Positions 22,328 through 33,117 of a stretch of DNA of 64,000 nt are shown here, piece after piece. The notes under the pieces are model-generated. The model had not been told where the DNA came from. It did no database searches and saw only the letters and a program-made list of their open reading frames with translations. The position numbers and the translations under genes are program-made. The stretch is taken from assembly GCF_902806685.2 (NCBI RefSeq), contig NC_048548.1, forward strand, positions 15,065,750-15,129,749, read 5' to 3'. The DNA comes from Maniola hyperantus (lineage: Eukaryota > Arthropoda > Insecta > Lepidoptera > Nymphalidae). Position 1 is the stretch's first letter. Each line of letters begins with the position of its first letter.

Positions 22328-24099
22328 TTGTAAGTAGGTGATGTCGGTCTGCGCGGGTTGTGTATTTCCCTCTTGGCAATTGTAAGTAGGTGATGTCGGT
22401 CTGCGCGGGTTGTGTATTTCCCTCTTGGCAATTGTAAGTAGGTGATGTCGGTCTGCGCGGGTTGTGTATTTCCCTCTTGGCAATTGTAAGTAGGTGATGT
22501 CGGTCTGCGCGGGTTGTGTATTTCCCTCTTGGCAATTGTAAGTAGGTGATGTCGGTCTGCGCGGGTTGTGTATTTCCCTCTTGGCAATTGTAAGTAGGTG
22601 ATGTCGGTCTGCGCGGGTTGTGTATTTCCCTCTTGGCAATTGTAAGTAGGTGATGTCGGTCTGCGCGGGTTGTGTATTTCCCTCTTGGCAATTGTAAGTA
22701 GGTGATGTCGGTCTGCGCGGGTTGTGTATTTCCCTCTTGGCAATTGTAAGTAGGTGATGTCGGTCTGCGCGGGTTGTGTATTTCCCTCTTGGCAATTGTA
22801 AGTAGGTGATGTCGGTCTGCGCGGGTTGTGTATTTCCCTCTTGGCAATTGTAAGTAGGTGATGTCGGTCTGCGCGGGTTGTGTATTTCCCTCTTGGCAAT
22901 TGTAAGTAGGTGATGTCGGTCTGCGCGGGTTGTGTATTTCCCTCTTGGCAATTGTAAGTAGGTGATGTCGGTCTGCGCGGGTTGTGTATTTCCCTCTTGG
23001 CAATTGTAAGTAGGTGATGTCGGTCTGCGCGGGTTGTGTATTTCCCTCTTGGCAATTGTAAGTAGGTGATGTCGGTCTGCGCGGGTTGTGTATTTCCCTC
23101 TTGGCAATTGTAAGTAGGTGATGTCGGTCTGCGCGGGTTGTGTATTTCCCTCTTGGCAATTGTAAGTAGGTGATGTCGGTCTGCGCGGGTTGTGTATTTC
23201 CCTCTTGGCAATTGTAAGTAGGTGATGTCGGTCTGCGCGGGTTGTGTATTTCCCTCTTGGCAATTGTAAGTAGGTGATGTCGGTCTGCGCGGGTTGTGTA
23301 TTTCCCTCTTGGCAATTGTAAGTAGGTGATGTCGGTCTGCGCGGGTTGTGTATTTCCCTCTTGGCAATTGTAAGTAGGTGATGTCGGTCTGCGCGGGTTG
23401 TGTATTTCCCTCTTGGCAATTGTAAGTAGGTGATGTCGGTCTGCGCGGGTTGTGTATTTCCCTCTTGGCAATTGTAAGTAGGTGATGTCGGTCTGCGCGG
23501 GTTGTGTATTTCCCTCTTGGCAATTGTAAGTAGGTGATGTCGGTCTGCGCGGGTTGTGTATTTCCCTCTTGGCAATTGTAAGTAGGTGATGTCGGTCTGA
23601 GCGGGTTGTGTATTTCCCTCTTGGCAATTGTAAGTAGGTGATGTCGGTCTGCGCGGGTTGTGTATTTCCCTCTTGGCAATTGTAAGTAGGTGATGTCGGT
23701 CTGCGCGGGTTGTGTATTTCCCTCTTGGCAATTGTAAGTAGGTGATGTCGGTCTGCGCGGGTTGTGTATTTCCCTCTTGGCAATTGTAAGTAGGTGATGT
23801 CGGTCTGCGCGGGTTGTGTATTTCCCTCTTGGCAATTGTAAGTAGGTGATGTCGGTCTGCGCGGGTTGTGTATTTCCCTCTTGGCAATTGTAAGTAGGTG
23901 ATGTCGGTCTGAGCGGGTTGTGTATTTCCCTCTTGGCAATTGTAAGTAGGTGATGTCGGTCTGCGCGGGTTGTGTATTTCCCTCTTGGCAATTGTAAGTA
24001 GGTGATGTCGGTCTGCGCGGGTTGTGTATTTCCCTCTTGGCAATTGTAAGTAGGTGATGTCGGTCTGAGCGGGTTGTGTATTTCCCTCTTGGCAATTGA
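22328..24099. repeat. 52-bp minisatellite, 34 copies
   Basis: Unit starts ttgtaagtaggtgatgtcgg and ends gtatttccctcttggcaa. Copies are identical except for gcgcggg to gagcggg in three right-hand copies (near 23600, 23912 and 24068), spaced by six and three units. The minus strand shows three overlapping frames of about 570-606 codons, all the same 52-codon period; this is an effect of a stop-free unit, not a gene. Confidence 0.97.
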
Positions 24100-24449
24100 T
24101 ACGAACTTACTACTTATTACAAAAAAACTTAAATGCTAAAAATATGTTTGTCACTCTACGGGCCTTGCAGAATAGGTACAATAGGTACAATAGGTACATG
24201 GGTTGACAGTTTGTGCTTGAGGAACGAGCTAATATTCCCTTACTAGGAAACTTAGTGTAGGTATTTTCCCAAGCAATCAAACCGCTCGTACCTACGGGGT
24301 TTTATAATCTTCTAAAACGAATATCAAATTACCGAGTTCTACGAAAATACATCTTGTTTAGCGATCCTAGCTAATTAGCTCATTATCAATAACTATCAGT
24401 GTTCGCCTTCAAGATATGAAAACTCGTCGGAGGTCCCAGGGGCTCTGAC
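24100..24449. other. non-coding; 10-bp repeat at 24168-24197
   Basis: Three copies of aataggtac-type decamer; otherwise AT-rich with no gene. Confidence 0.5.
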
Positions 24450-24451
24450 AG

Positions 24452-24504
24452 CCAGACGCCAGACGCCAGACGCCAGACGCCAGACGCCAGACGCCAGACG
24501 CCAG
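24452..24504. repeat. 7-bp array (cagacgc)n
   Basis: About 7.5 exact heptamers directly next to a mobile-element fragment at 24505. Confidence 0.95.
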
Positions 24505-24560
24505 TAGGGCGATTGTGTAAAACCTGCATCAATCGTTATTACAATCTCAATTGTTCACTT
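24505..24560 (+). mobile_element. Fragment of an interspersed element shared with 57094-57225
   Basis: gtagggcgattgtgtaaaac, then the stretch to acaatctcaattgtt, matches the inverse of 57150-57222 at all but a few positions. The family is not assigned. Confidence 0.7.
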
Positions 24561-25317
24561 GTCGTGTTGGGGCGTGCAGCTTCTGATGCTATTGTTCGTC
24601 GTGCCTCGTGCCACTCCACACTCTCAGCAGCGGCTCGAAGCGACGTCTCCGACGGCGGCGAGCATGTTCTCCTTGCCGCCTGCCAGCCTGGTCAGGGGAC
24701 CACTACGGAGGATGGGTGGCAGAAGGCCACGCTGGCCTCGTGCGGACCTTTCAGCAGATTGTGAAGATCTGTGAGGCGGGAGGCCTGCGATAACCAATAA
24801 CAGACAATGCGGAGCTTCAAGTTCTCACAACAACAACTCTAGACGTGCGCGAAGAGCGATCAACTCTTGCTTGGCACTTAACCGATGAAGTACCTAAGTA
24901 CTTGTAGTGTAGTGGCCTCCGTATATTGTGTTCACTTGGCACGGACGGACGGACGGAGGGACGGACGGACAGCGGACACCCGCGGCGCAATATTCGGAAG
25001 TAAGTATCATCATTTAACATTCCAGACATGGCTTCTATACATTGATATCAAGCGTCAAAACAACACGTCATATGTGTTGTTTACACAGAACATATTACGT
25101 AGGCATAGTCCGCGACAGCTCGAGTTGGTGGAGTGTTCCCTCCCCGACTGCCATGTCGACCTGTCGCGTACCTACTACACGCACTACACAGGTGACGCAG
25201 CAATAAGGAATTGGCGCTTGGTGTGTTGTCACTTGTCGGACGAGCGCGAAGGTCTGCAGCGGGCGAGGTGCCTCGCCTCGTGACGAGTGGCCACGCGGGT
25301 GTTTCCTTGTTCCTGGT
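24561..25317. other. non-coding, with (GGAC)n at 24941-24971
   Basis: Several 60-130 codon frames overlap here on both strands without recognisable similarity. I do not call a gene. Confidence 0.4.
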
Positions 25318-25376
25318 GGCCGGTGACCGGTGGCCGGTGGCCGGTGGCCGGTGGCCGGTGGCCGGTGGCCGGTGGC
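25318..25376. repeat. 7-bp array (ggtggcc)n
   Basis: About eight heptamers, the first with ggtgacc. Confidence 0.93.
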
Positions 25377-25717
25377 ATGTTACCGACCATCAAGATAACA
25401 GCCGTTATTGTAACATTTGTAACACAATTACAGTCATACGCCCCCTAATTGATAGTTAAGCGCTCTTAGGTACTAGTGTCTGCTACGTATAATTAATTCA
25501 TTCAGTAATAGATACTTAACAATTACTGGTAAATTACTAATTATTTAATTAGCTATCGCAACAGTTAATTACAGTTACCTCGGCGCGCGGCGTCCGTCGC
25601 CTCCTGCCGCGTGGTCTCTCATGGTTACACGGCTTCAGCACTAACAAGATGTTTCTGCGACATCGACGCAGGACGGCAGGATTGTGAGATGGAGATTGGC
25701 ATCAGCTCGTCGCAGGC

Positions 25718-26135
25718 AGCCGGCAGGGGTGAGTCGGGATGATGGCAACTGGTTCCCTGGGAACGGGCACGCGCGCTAATGTCACGTCATTGCCCCCGTG
25801 TCATGTCAGGGAGACGGCAACAAGACCGGGAACCGCAGCAGAAACGGCTGAGAACGGCAAGCGGCGCAAGTATGCCTCTCTTATAGAGAGTTACATTTTT
25901 GTTCCGTTTGCCGTGGAGAGTGGAGAATGGAGAGTGGAGACCCTGGGGTCATGGAGATTTAAAGCTAAAGAAATTACGAGACATTTCACCGCGATTAATG
26001 AGCTCATCTGGTGACATAGTCTCATTTTTTGCGCAACGGCTCAGCCTGGCTGTCCAACGCGGTAATGCAGCCAGCTTTCTTGGCACCGTTTAGGCTTTGA
26101 GCTGTATATTGTAATGTTTCCAATAAAAAAAATCA
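25718..26135 (+). mobile_element. Non-LTR-type 3' end, copy 1
   Basis: Shares long blocks with 33118-33575: gtcgggatgatggcaac, ggttccctgggaacggg, ttttgttccgtttgccgtgg, ttttttgcgcaacgg and agcctggctgtcca. It ends in ccaataaaaaaaatc, an A-rich tail on the plus strand. It has no intact coding frame; the LINE assignment is an inference from the tail. Confidence 0.6.
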
Positions 26136-26199
26136 ATATTAACCCGCAAATTGGCCAATAACTTCGTCATAAAAATTATTTTGCTGACGTCGAATGTTT

Positions 26200-26625
26200 T
26201 TAGGGTTCTGTACCTCAAAAGGAAAAACGGAACCCTTATAGGATCACTTTGTTGTCTGTCTGTCTGTCAAGAAATCTACTGGGTACTTCCCGTTGACCTA
26301 AAATCATGAAATTTGGCAGGTAGGTAGATCTTATAGCTGACATTTGGGGAAAAATCTGAAAACCATGAATTTAGGGTTAGATCACACAAAAAAAAATTAA
26401 ATTGTGGTCATGAACTAATAATTAGTATTTTCAACTTTCGAAGTGAGTGACTATATCAAGTGGGGTATCATATGAAAGGTCTTCACCTGTACATTCTAAA
26501 ACAGATTTATTTTTATTTTTATGCATCATAGTTTTTGAATTATCGTGCAAAATGTCGAAAAAATACGACTGTAGTACGGAACCCTCATTGCGCGAGCCTG
26601 ACTCGCACTTGGCCGGTTTTTTTAA
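26200..26625 (+). mobile_element. Interspersed repeat starting tagggttctgtacctcaaaa
   Basis: A block with tagggttctgtacc, gtctgtctgtctgtc, ggggtatcatatgaaagg, and a final gcctgactcgcacttggcc. An inverted, diverged copy lies at 55405-55645. It is of a type very common in moth and butterfly genomes; family name not assigned and no coding capacity. Confidence 0.65.
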
Positions 26626-26850
26626 GATGTGATCAATTCATCATGATTTATTCATGAATACATAAATATACCCAACACAAGCTCGCTTCTATAATATGTA
26701 AGTACTCTAGGTAGGGATCACATACCTACCTACATACAACAGCACTACGTAGTATATTACGACTGTGTGTAGAACTTGGAATTGTTCAAAATACAATCTA
26801 GTTAAACGAAATCTAAATCATTTGTCACGTAGACCTTATTTATTTATTTA

Positions 26851-27315
26851 CTAGACTAGGGTAGGTGCAGGTCCTGCTGGACCAATTAAGTACCCCCTAC
26901 TGGTCCAAAGAAAAACTCATGCTAGACTAGGGTAGGTACAGGTCCTGCTGGACCAATTAAGTACCCCCAACTGGTCCAAAGATAAACAGCTCATGCTAGA
27001 CTAGGGTAGGTGCAGGTCCTGCTGGACCAATTAAGTACCCCCAACTGGTCCAAAGATAAACAGCTCATGCTAGACTAGGGTAGGTGCAGGTCCTGCTGGA
27101 CCAATTAAGTACCCCCTACTGGTCCAAAGAAAAACTCATGCTAGACTAGGGTAGGTACAGGTCCTGCTGGACCAATTAAGTACCCCCAACTGGTCCAAAG
27201 ATAAACAGCTCATGCTAGACTAGGGTAGGTGCAGGTCCTGCTGGACCAATTAAGTACCCCCTACTGGTCCAAAGAAAAACTCATGCTAGACTAGGGTAGG
27301 TACAGGTCCTGCTGG
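26851..27315. repeat. 71/74-bp tandem repeat, about 6.5 copies, two variants
   Basis: Unit begins ctagactagggtaggt. Starts fall at 26851, 26922, 26996, 27070, 27141, 27215 and 27286, giving lengths 71, 74, 74, 71, 74, 71. The long form has gataaacagctcatg where the short has gaaaaactcatg. The unit contains the inverted ggtcc..ggacc. Confidence 0.95.
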
Positions 27316-28611
27316 TACAAGTATAATTAGAGTATACAGTTTAGTTCGGAGCGAACCACAATCGAACCAACCCACAAAGCGATCAAAAAAAAAAGTGCGA
27401 TATGTTGTTTAACTAATTAACACGATTAAGAAATCAATTGTTTGTCAAATGATATTTTATGAAATAACAATTTGTCTGGTAATTTGTTTTATCAAGTGAA
27501 TTATTTGTAGAAACATAAGTTTTATAACGATCATAAAATGATTCATAATTTTGCCAGAATTTGTTTGGGGAATGAAACTTTGTCATTTGTTTTTTGTCAA
27601 TTGATCGGTCACCGAAAATAATATAATGAAGCGAGGAATTAAACGAAATAATCACACCTTGTGAGATTTTGCTTCGTGAATATTCACGAGCGACTGGTAA
27701 GGTAACAACTTACATTAGGTACCTATTACGAAAAGAGTTTTCACGTGATGTTGGACTAGGTACCTACCTACCTACCTGTGGAGTTGGATCGGCTCACCTC
27801 TAGCGTGTACTTGGCGCGTTCGTGTCAGTTTGTTTTGCCACAATCGTAATGTAAACACCGTTCGGCAGTTTCGCCTTGAGCTGCGAGCAGGAGCCGCCGA
27901 GTGCGGGCTTCCTGTTCTGTTTGTGACATTTTGAACTCGAGACACGTACCTGAGTCACAGAAGATAACATAATACCTGAGTCGGTAAACAATCCAACTAT
28001 TTTCGCATTGTCATTTCCAAAGCGTTCAGTTTTTGCCAATAAAAATAAACTGCTCGCTCACCGCGAGTCGCGACTACATTAGATTGTAAACGCGGCGACC
28101 GCTCACCGCAGCACAGGCGAAGGGTTACGTTTACCGTTTACCGTTTTCGACTCTTTACCTACCTAGTACCTACCTAAACTGACAAATAGTGAACGGGCAA
28201 TAGGTAAATACGATGAAAGATAAACCTAGCCGCAAGTAGGGAGGCCAAATAAATGGAAAAGGAGAGCAGGTTAAAGTTACTTCGCTTACTTAAATAGGTA
28301 GGTAGGTATAATGATTTTTTTAAATATTTTGTTGCATATTTTTCAGTACTGAGTAGTTTCTGTTCTAAATCACAGGTCGTCAGTTTAGGGCTCCGCACGT
28401 CCGAATGAAAAACCCGGGGTGGGTCTCCCTATTGCCATCACCCATTGCAATGGTACTAGTGCAGAAACTGTACGTTTTTTTACAAATCAGTTTCATTATA
28501 CCCATTGACTTCAGAAACGACGACTGCAAATAGTGAAACTCATGTCCTCCTACAAAAGTTTGTTCAAAAGCCTCGTAAAATCAAAATCGACGATATCTTA
28601 CAGAAAATAGC
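27316..28611. other. non-coding; CpG-richer block at 27798-28110
   Basis: 27316-27780 is AT-rich. 27798-28110 is richer in CpG and ends on the minus strand with AG-gtgagccg (GT at 27797-27796), so it could be a first exon of a minus-strand gene. It includes a 79-codon frame starting ATGGCAAAAACT at 28039 that stops just before this donor. I do not recognise a protein. Confidence 0.25.
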
Positions 28612-28782
28612 CACAAGTTGAAGGCACAATGACACAATATCTAGTTACAAGTTGAAGGCACAATGACACAATATCTAGTTACAAGTTGAAGGCACAATGA
28701 CACAATATCTAGTCACAAGTTGAAGGCACAATGACACAATATCTAGTCACAAGTTGAAGGCACAATGACACAATATCTAGTC
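28612..28782. repeat. 34-bp tandem repeat, 5 copies
   Basis: Unit acaagttgaaggcacaatga then cacaatatctagtc. Confidence 0.95.
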
Positions 28783-28871
28783 AGATCGATAAAGAGGTCA
28801 TAATATTATTAAGTCGAGAATGTTATTGATAGAAACAAGCGTTTTCGTGGTCGCATGAAACGCAGCGGGAA

Positions 28872-28925
28872 TAGTGAGACCACAGTGAGACCACAGTGAG
28901 ACCACAGTGAGACCACAGTGAGACC
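28872..28925. repeat. 11-bp array (agtgagaccac)n
   Basis: About five exact copies. Confidence 0.95.
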
Positions 28926-29003
28926 CACCCGACGGAACCCTTGTAACATTAGTCATGAGTCTGTCTGTCACAGCTGCCTGGTACCTGTGCAATCAGTAGG
29001 CAC

Positions 29004-29046
29004 CGTGTGCACTGTGCACTGTGCACTGTGCACTGTGCACTGTGCA
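29004..29046. repeat. 7-bp array (gtgcact)n
   Basis: About six heptamers. Confidence 0.93.
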
Positions 29047-29109
29047 GCGTGGTTTCAAATGAAGACACTTGCGAGAGTTCTAAAATATATTTTTATATAG
29101 GTACTTAAT

Positions 29110-29925
29110 CAGTACCCATATTATAAATACGAAAGTGTGTTTGTTTGTTGGTTTGTCCTTCAATCGCGTCGCAACGAAGCAACCGATTGACCTGAGTTTT
29201 TGCTTGGGTATAGTTAAAGAAGTGGCGAATGCTCGTGAGGCACACAACATCTGCCCCCAAAAACGTCACTTGGTGACGACCACGACCACTCTGCCAAAAA
29301 CGTCACCTGGTGACGACCACGACCACTCTGCCAAAAACGTCACCTGGTGACGACCACGACCACTCTGCCAAAAACGTCACTTGGTGACGACCACGACCAC
29401 TCTGCCAAAAACGTCACTTGGTGACGACCACGACCACTCTGCCAAAAACGTCACTTGGTGACGACCACGACCACTCTGCCAAAAACGTCACTTGGTGACG
29501 ACCACGACCACTCTGCCAAAAACGTCACTTGGTGACGACCACGACCACTCTGCCAAAAACGTCACTTGGTGACGACCACGACCACTCTGCCAAAAACGTC
29601 ACTTGGTGACGACCACGACCACTCTGCCAAAAACGTCACTTGGTGACGACCACGACCACTCTGCCAAAAACGTCACTTGGTGACGACCACGACCACTCTG
29701 CCAAAAACGTCACTTGGTGACGACCACGACCACTCTGCCAAAAACGTCACTTGGTGACGACCACGACCACTCTGCCAAGAGTGTCACGACGAAGAAGAAG
29801 AAGAAGAAGAAGTTAAAGACCTGGAGAGTGACATAGGCTACTTTTATCCCGGAAAATCAAAGAGTTCCCACGGGAATTTAAAAACCTAAATCCACGCGGA
29901 CGAAGTCGCGGGCATCAGCTAGTTC
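29110..29925 (+). mobile_element. Interspersed lepidopteran-type repeat split by a 37-bp minisatellite
   Basis: Starts catattataaatacgaaagtg and continues gtttgttggtttgtccttcaatcg to about 29210. It resumes at 29813 (gttaaagacctggagagtgac) and ends cgcggacgaagtcgcgggcatc at about 29915. The minisatellite at 29254-29777 has grown inside it. Related copies at 51670-51930, 53970-54092 and 54870-55260 lack the array. Confidence 0.7.
29254..29777. repeat. 37-bp minisatellite, 14 copies
   Basis: Unit has ccaaaaacgtcacttggtga then cgaccacgaccactctg. Two early copies read cacctgg. Each unit holds the near-palindrome cgtcac-ttg-gtgacg. A (gaa)n tract follows at 29789-29813. Confidence 0.96.
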
Positions 29926-29971
29926 TAAAATAATTAATTTTAATGATTTTTACGGAAACTGATAAAAATTT

Positions 29972-30370
29972 TACTAAGTATGCCTTTAATTTTACTAAGT
30001 ATGCCTTTAATTTGACTAAGTATGCCTTTAATTTGACTAAGTATGCCTTTAATTTGACTAAGTATGCCTTTAATTTGACTAAGTATGCCTTTAATTTGAC
30101 TTAGTATGCCTTTAATTTGACTAAGTATGCCTTTAATTTGACTAAGTATGCCTTTAATTTGACTTAGTATGCCTTTAATTTGACTAAGTATGCCTTTAAT
30201 TTGACTAAGTATGCCTTTAATTTGACTAAGTATGCCTTTAATTTGACTAAGTATGCCTTTAATTTGACTAAGTATGCCTTTAATTTGACTAAGTATGCCT
30301 TTAATTTGACTAAGTATGCCTTTAATTTGACTTAGTATGCCTTTAATTTGACTAAGTATGCCTTTAATTT
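29972..30370. repeat. 21-bp minisatellite, 19 copies
   Basis: Unit ttgactaagtatgcctttaa plus t, with a few cttag variants. Confidence 0.96.
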
Positions 30371-31137
30371 CAAAACTACTGAGCCTGAAACTAAAAAAAA
30401 TACAGAAGCCTCTAATTTTGTTTACTTATTGATTACAGGAAAACCCATTGGTCTATGGTGTTGGTCATTTGATAGGAGACGGTGCCGGGTGCCGTAGACG
30501 AGGGAGGAGGATCCGCGGACGAGCACACTATGTAAATAATTGCGTACATAGGTACCTATCTAAAATTAGCCCGTGATGTTATCTACATACATTTTAAGTA
30601 CCTAATTAATTATACTTATTACCTGCACATTTTTTTGTTCTTTGAAATCATTCAAAGAAACTTTAATATTATGTATTTCATGGAGTCATGACAGTATATC
30701 TGTTGGTGTTTGTTCCATTTGACAAGTACGTTAGGTAGGTTGAGTGGTGCTACATCTGCACTCTGCACTCTGCACTCTGCACTCTGCACTCTGCAGTGTA
30801 CACGAGTGCAGCCTGCAGACAGCAGGAGGCATCTATCGTAGGTAGAGGTACCTACTGCCTTCTGTAGCTCAGCGGAAGCGGCTCACATTCGCAAAACAAA
30901 CCCACTTTGCCACTAATCAGGCACGCGACGATGTCAATTAGGTATTTAGTGTTTATCTATACCTAGTACCTACGCACTACGCACAACGGTTTCCAGTGTC
31001 AAGTGTGCGGCGGCGGCGCGTGCGCAGTGACGTCACGCGCCCCCGCGCCACCCAACGTAACTTTCGTCAAACGATCGTCGGTGATTGACGAACTAACGCC
31101 GCGACGTCCTGTGCGCGGGTCGTACAGGAGTGGCGAG
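30371..31137. repeat. non-coding; 7-bp array (ctctgca)n at 30756-30797
   Basis: No gene. The heptamer array has about six copies. Confidence 0.6.
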
Positions 31138-31236
31138 TGGCGGAGACGTGGCGGAGACGTGGCGGAGACGTGGCGGAGACGTGGCGGAGACGTGGCGGAG
31201 ACGTGGCGGAGACGTGGCGGAGACGTGGCGGAGACC
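31138..31236. repeat. 11-bp array (gcggagacgtg)n, 9 copies
   Basis: Exact copies. Frames of about 100 codons on both strands are repeat products. Confidence 0.95.
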
Positions 31237-31269
31237 GGCACCGCTGGTTACAGCTCAACCCTGGCTCTG

Positions 31270-31475
31270 AAATATAGAAATAGTTTCAAAGATATTTTTA
31301 TCCAAATTTACTTTTACAAGTGCTTTTGAATCGTTAAAATATAATTTAGCACAATATTAAGTGTTTACAATAATTTTCTATGCGGTATGCTATGACTCGC
31401 AGCTTGTTCCAGCAGTTACTTAATGTAACTGCTGGAACAAGCTGCGAGTCAAATCCAAGCTTTTTATATAACTAG
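31270..31475 (-). mobile_element. LINE-like fragment carrying a perfect 26-bp hairpin
   Basis: Related in short blocks to 19620-19815. It contains at 31394-31419 and 31425-31450 a perfect inverted repeat of 26 bp (gactcgcagcttgttccagc...) around the loop ttaat. Confidence 0.55.
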
Positions 31476-31581
31476 GCAAGTAATTAGGTACAAACGCAGT
31501 ACATAATCTCTGATTGTTATTATTCAACGTGATTCTCTAGTAACATGTAGATTTGTAGGTACGTAGTCACTCAGAAAACAT

Positions 31582-31849
31582 TTATCTGTCGCACGTGGAC
31601 CGCGAGTGGAGAGCGAGTGGAGAGCGAGTGGAGAGCGAGTGGAGAGCGAGTGGAGAGCGAGTGGAGAGCGAGTGGAGAGCGAGTGGAGAGCGAGTGGAGA
31701 GCGAGTGGAGAGCGAGTGGAGAGCGAGTGGAGAGCGAGTGGAGAGCGAGTGGAGAGCGAGTGGAGAGCGAGTGGAGAGCGAGTGGAGAGCGAGTGGAGAG
31801 CGAGTGGAGAGCGAGTGGAGAGCGAGTGGAGAGGCGGAGCACCGCCAGC
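31582..31849. repeat. 11-bp minisatellite (gagtggagagc)n, 21 copies, with conserved flanks
   Basis: Flanked by ttatctgtcgcacgtggacc on the left and gaggcggagcaccgccagc on the right, exactly as at 32424-32515. Confidence 0.96.
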
Positions 31850-31856
31850 CCCCCTA

Positions 31857-32302
31857 GCATGGGCAGGAGACAAAAAATGTATCCCCCAATTATATCCACT
31901 GACGAGGGATAAAATTTACTTGTCCACCTCTCAAAGCACGGCAACAGGGGAGAGGAGAAGTTTATCCCTAATTCGGGGACAATTTTATCCTCGACATTAG
32001 ACGTGGGTTTAAGTTTATTCTCATAGAACTTAAAAAATCAAAACATGTCTCGCGGTACCTGTTGGGTTTAGGTTATGTTTGGGTTGTGTACCAACATAAA
32101 CCCAACATAGGTCCCAAATACCAATTACCATTAACCCAATAAAGGTAAAGGAAAAGATCCAAAAACCGAAAAGTCCCCCGTTTTATTCACTGTGGATAAT
32201 TATATCCACCCGTGAGCCCATGCTCGGAGAGTGGATAAAGCTGTCGGAGGGGATAAAGATTTTATCCTTTCCCCGGGGAGAAAATTATATCCCCGCCCAT
32301 GC
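31857..32302. mobile_element. 446-bp MITE-like element with TA target site
   Basis: The ends are GCATGGGC and GCCCATGC, each bordered by TA. Subterminal sequence is rich in tatcccc / ggggata in opposite orientations. No coding capacity. Confidence 0.7.
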
Positions 32303-32423
32303 TAACCCTGCTGCTGTGTATATAGCACGCTCGAGCCACGCGAGTAGATTTATTACGCCTGAGCTACACAAACAGAGAGATTCTGCGAACAATACGAACG
32401 GTGCGGCAAAACTTCCACCTGGC

Positions 32424-32515
32424 TTATCTGTCGCACGTGGACCGCGAGTGGAGAGCGAGTGGAGAGCGAGTGGAGAGCGAGTGGAGAGCGAGTGGAGAGG
32501 CGGAGCACCGCCAGC
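32424..32515. repeat. Second locus of the 11-bp minisatellite, 5 copies, same flanks
   Basis: Same left and right flanks as 31582-31849 but only about five units. The identity ends abruptly after ccgccagc. Confidence 0.95.
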
Positions 32516-32718
32516 TGTGTATGTGCCTGCTCAACATGTCGTGTGTGGAGTCCAGGACGGGTCCCAGCTCGCCTCCTATATAAGCCGACAGAAGCAGCTT
32601 TGCATGCGATATCTGCACGATAGGGTACACGTCCATGTGTATTGTGTATTGTGTAGGGAGCACGAGCTGTCCCAGACAGTGGGCACTGTTCAAGGCTGTG
32701 TCCATCTCGAGATTATTC
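32516..32718 (-). CDS. Orphan exon-like coding stretch, product unknown, interrupted by a minisatellite
   Basis: On the minus strand, after an acceptor (ccactgcag, AG at 32720-32719), an open frame runs from 32718 to 32516 with protein-like composition, e.g. ALNSAHCLGQLVLPTQY, MDVYPIVQISHAKLLLSAYI and LGPVLDSTHDMLSRHIHS. It then reads into the 11-bp minisatellite and stops at 32424. No donor is seen at the junction with the repeat, so the exon is either truncated by insertion or a relic. I do not recognise the family. Helical, TPR-like character is a guess. The 102-bp array further right on the same strand also has an exon-like stretch and could belong to the same former gene. Confidence 0.3.
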
Positions 32719-33117
32719 CTGCAGTGGAATGCAAAAGGTGTCTAGTTGTCGGTAACGGTTTTCTACTTTGGATGTAATTACTACTAATACTAATAATGAC
32801 TTTATATGCCGACAACTAATTGTCTGCAATATTTAGATCAACATACCAGTTAGATAATGTATTGAGCAAGTATATAGACGTCCAGACAAGGCGAAGAGAC
32901 AATGATTGTCGCTATGCTATGTTAGAGCGAAGCCTGCACACATTATACTATGTACCTACCTACCAAGTGGAAGGTAGCGTCATTCGCAGGTACTTGGTAA
33001 TCGTGTAATGATGTGGTTTAATTGGCGAAGATAACACATAAGTCGAGTGTCAAACACACAACACACAATAGTAATAAATAAATATTCATTCATTCATTCA
33101 ATTGTTACGTTCCTGCG
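32719..33117. other. non-coding
   Basis: No gene or mobile element recognised. Confidence 0.4.

Noticed and set aside
22275..24095. Three overlapping minus-strand frames of 570-606 codons
   Set aside because: They are the same 52-bp stop-free unit read in three phases; they start at TTG and have no independent sequence.
22328..24099. CRISPR-like regular repeats
   Set aside because: Units are directly adjacent with no variable spacers, in a eukaryotic context; the same applies to all other arrays here.
30857..30895. tRNA-like 5' half (tctgtagctcagcgg)
   Set aside because: No matching anticodon or acceptor arms follow; it cannot form a cloverleaf.
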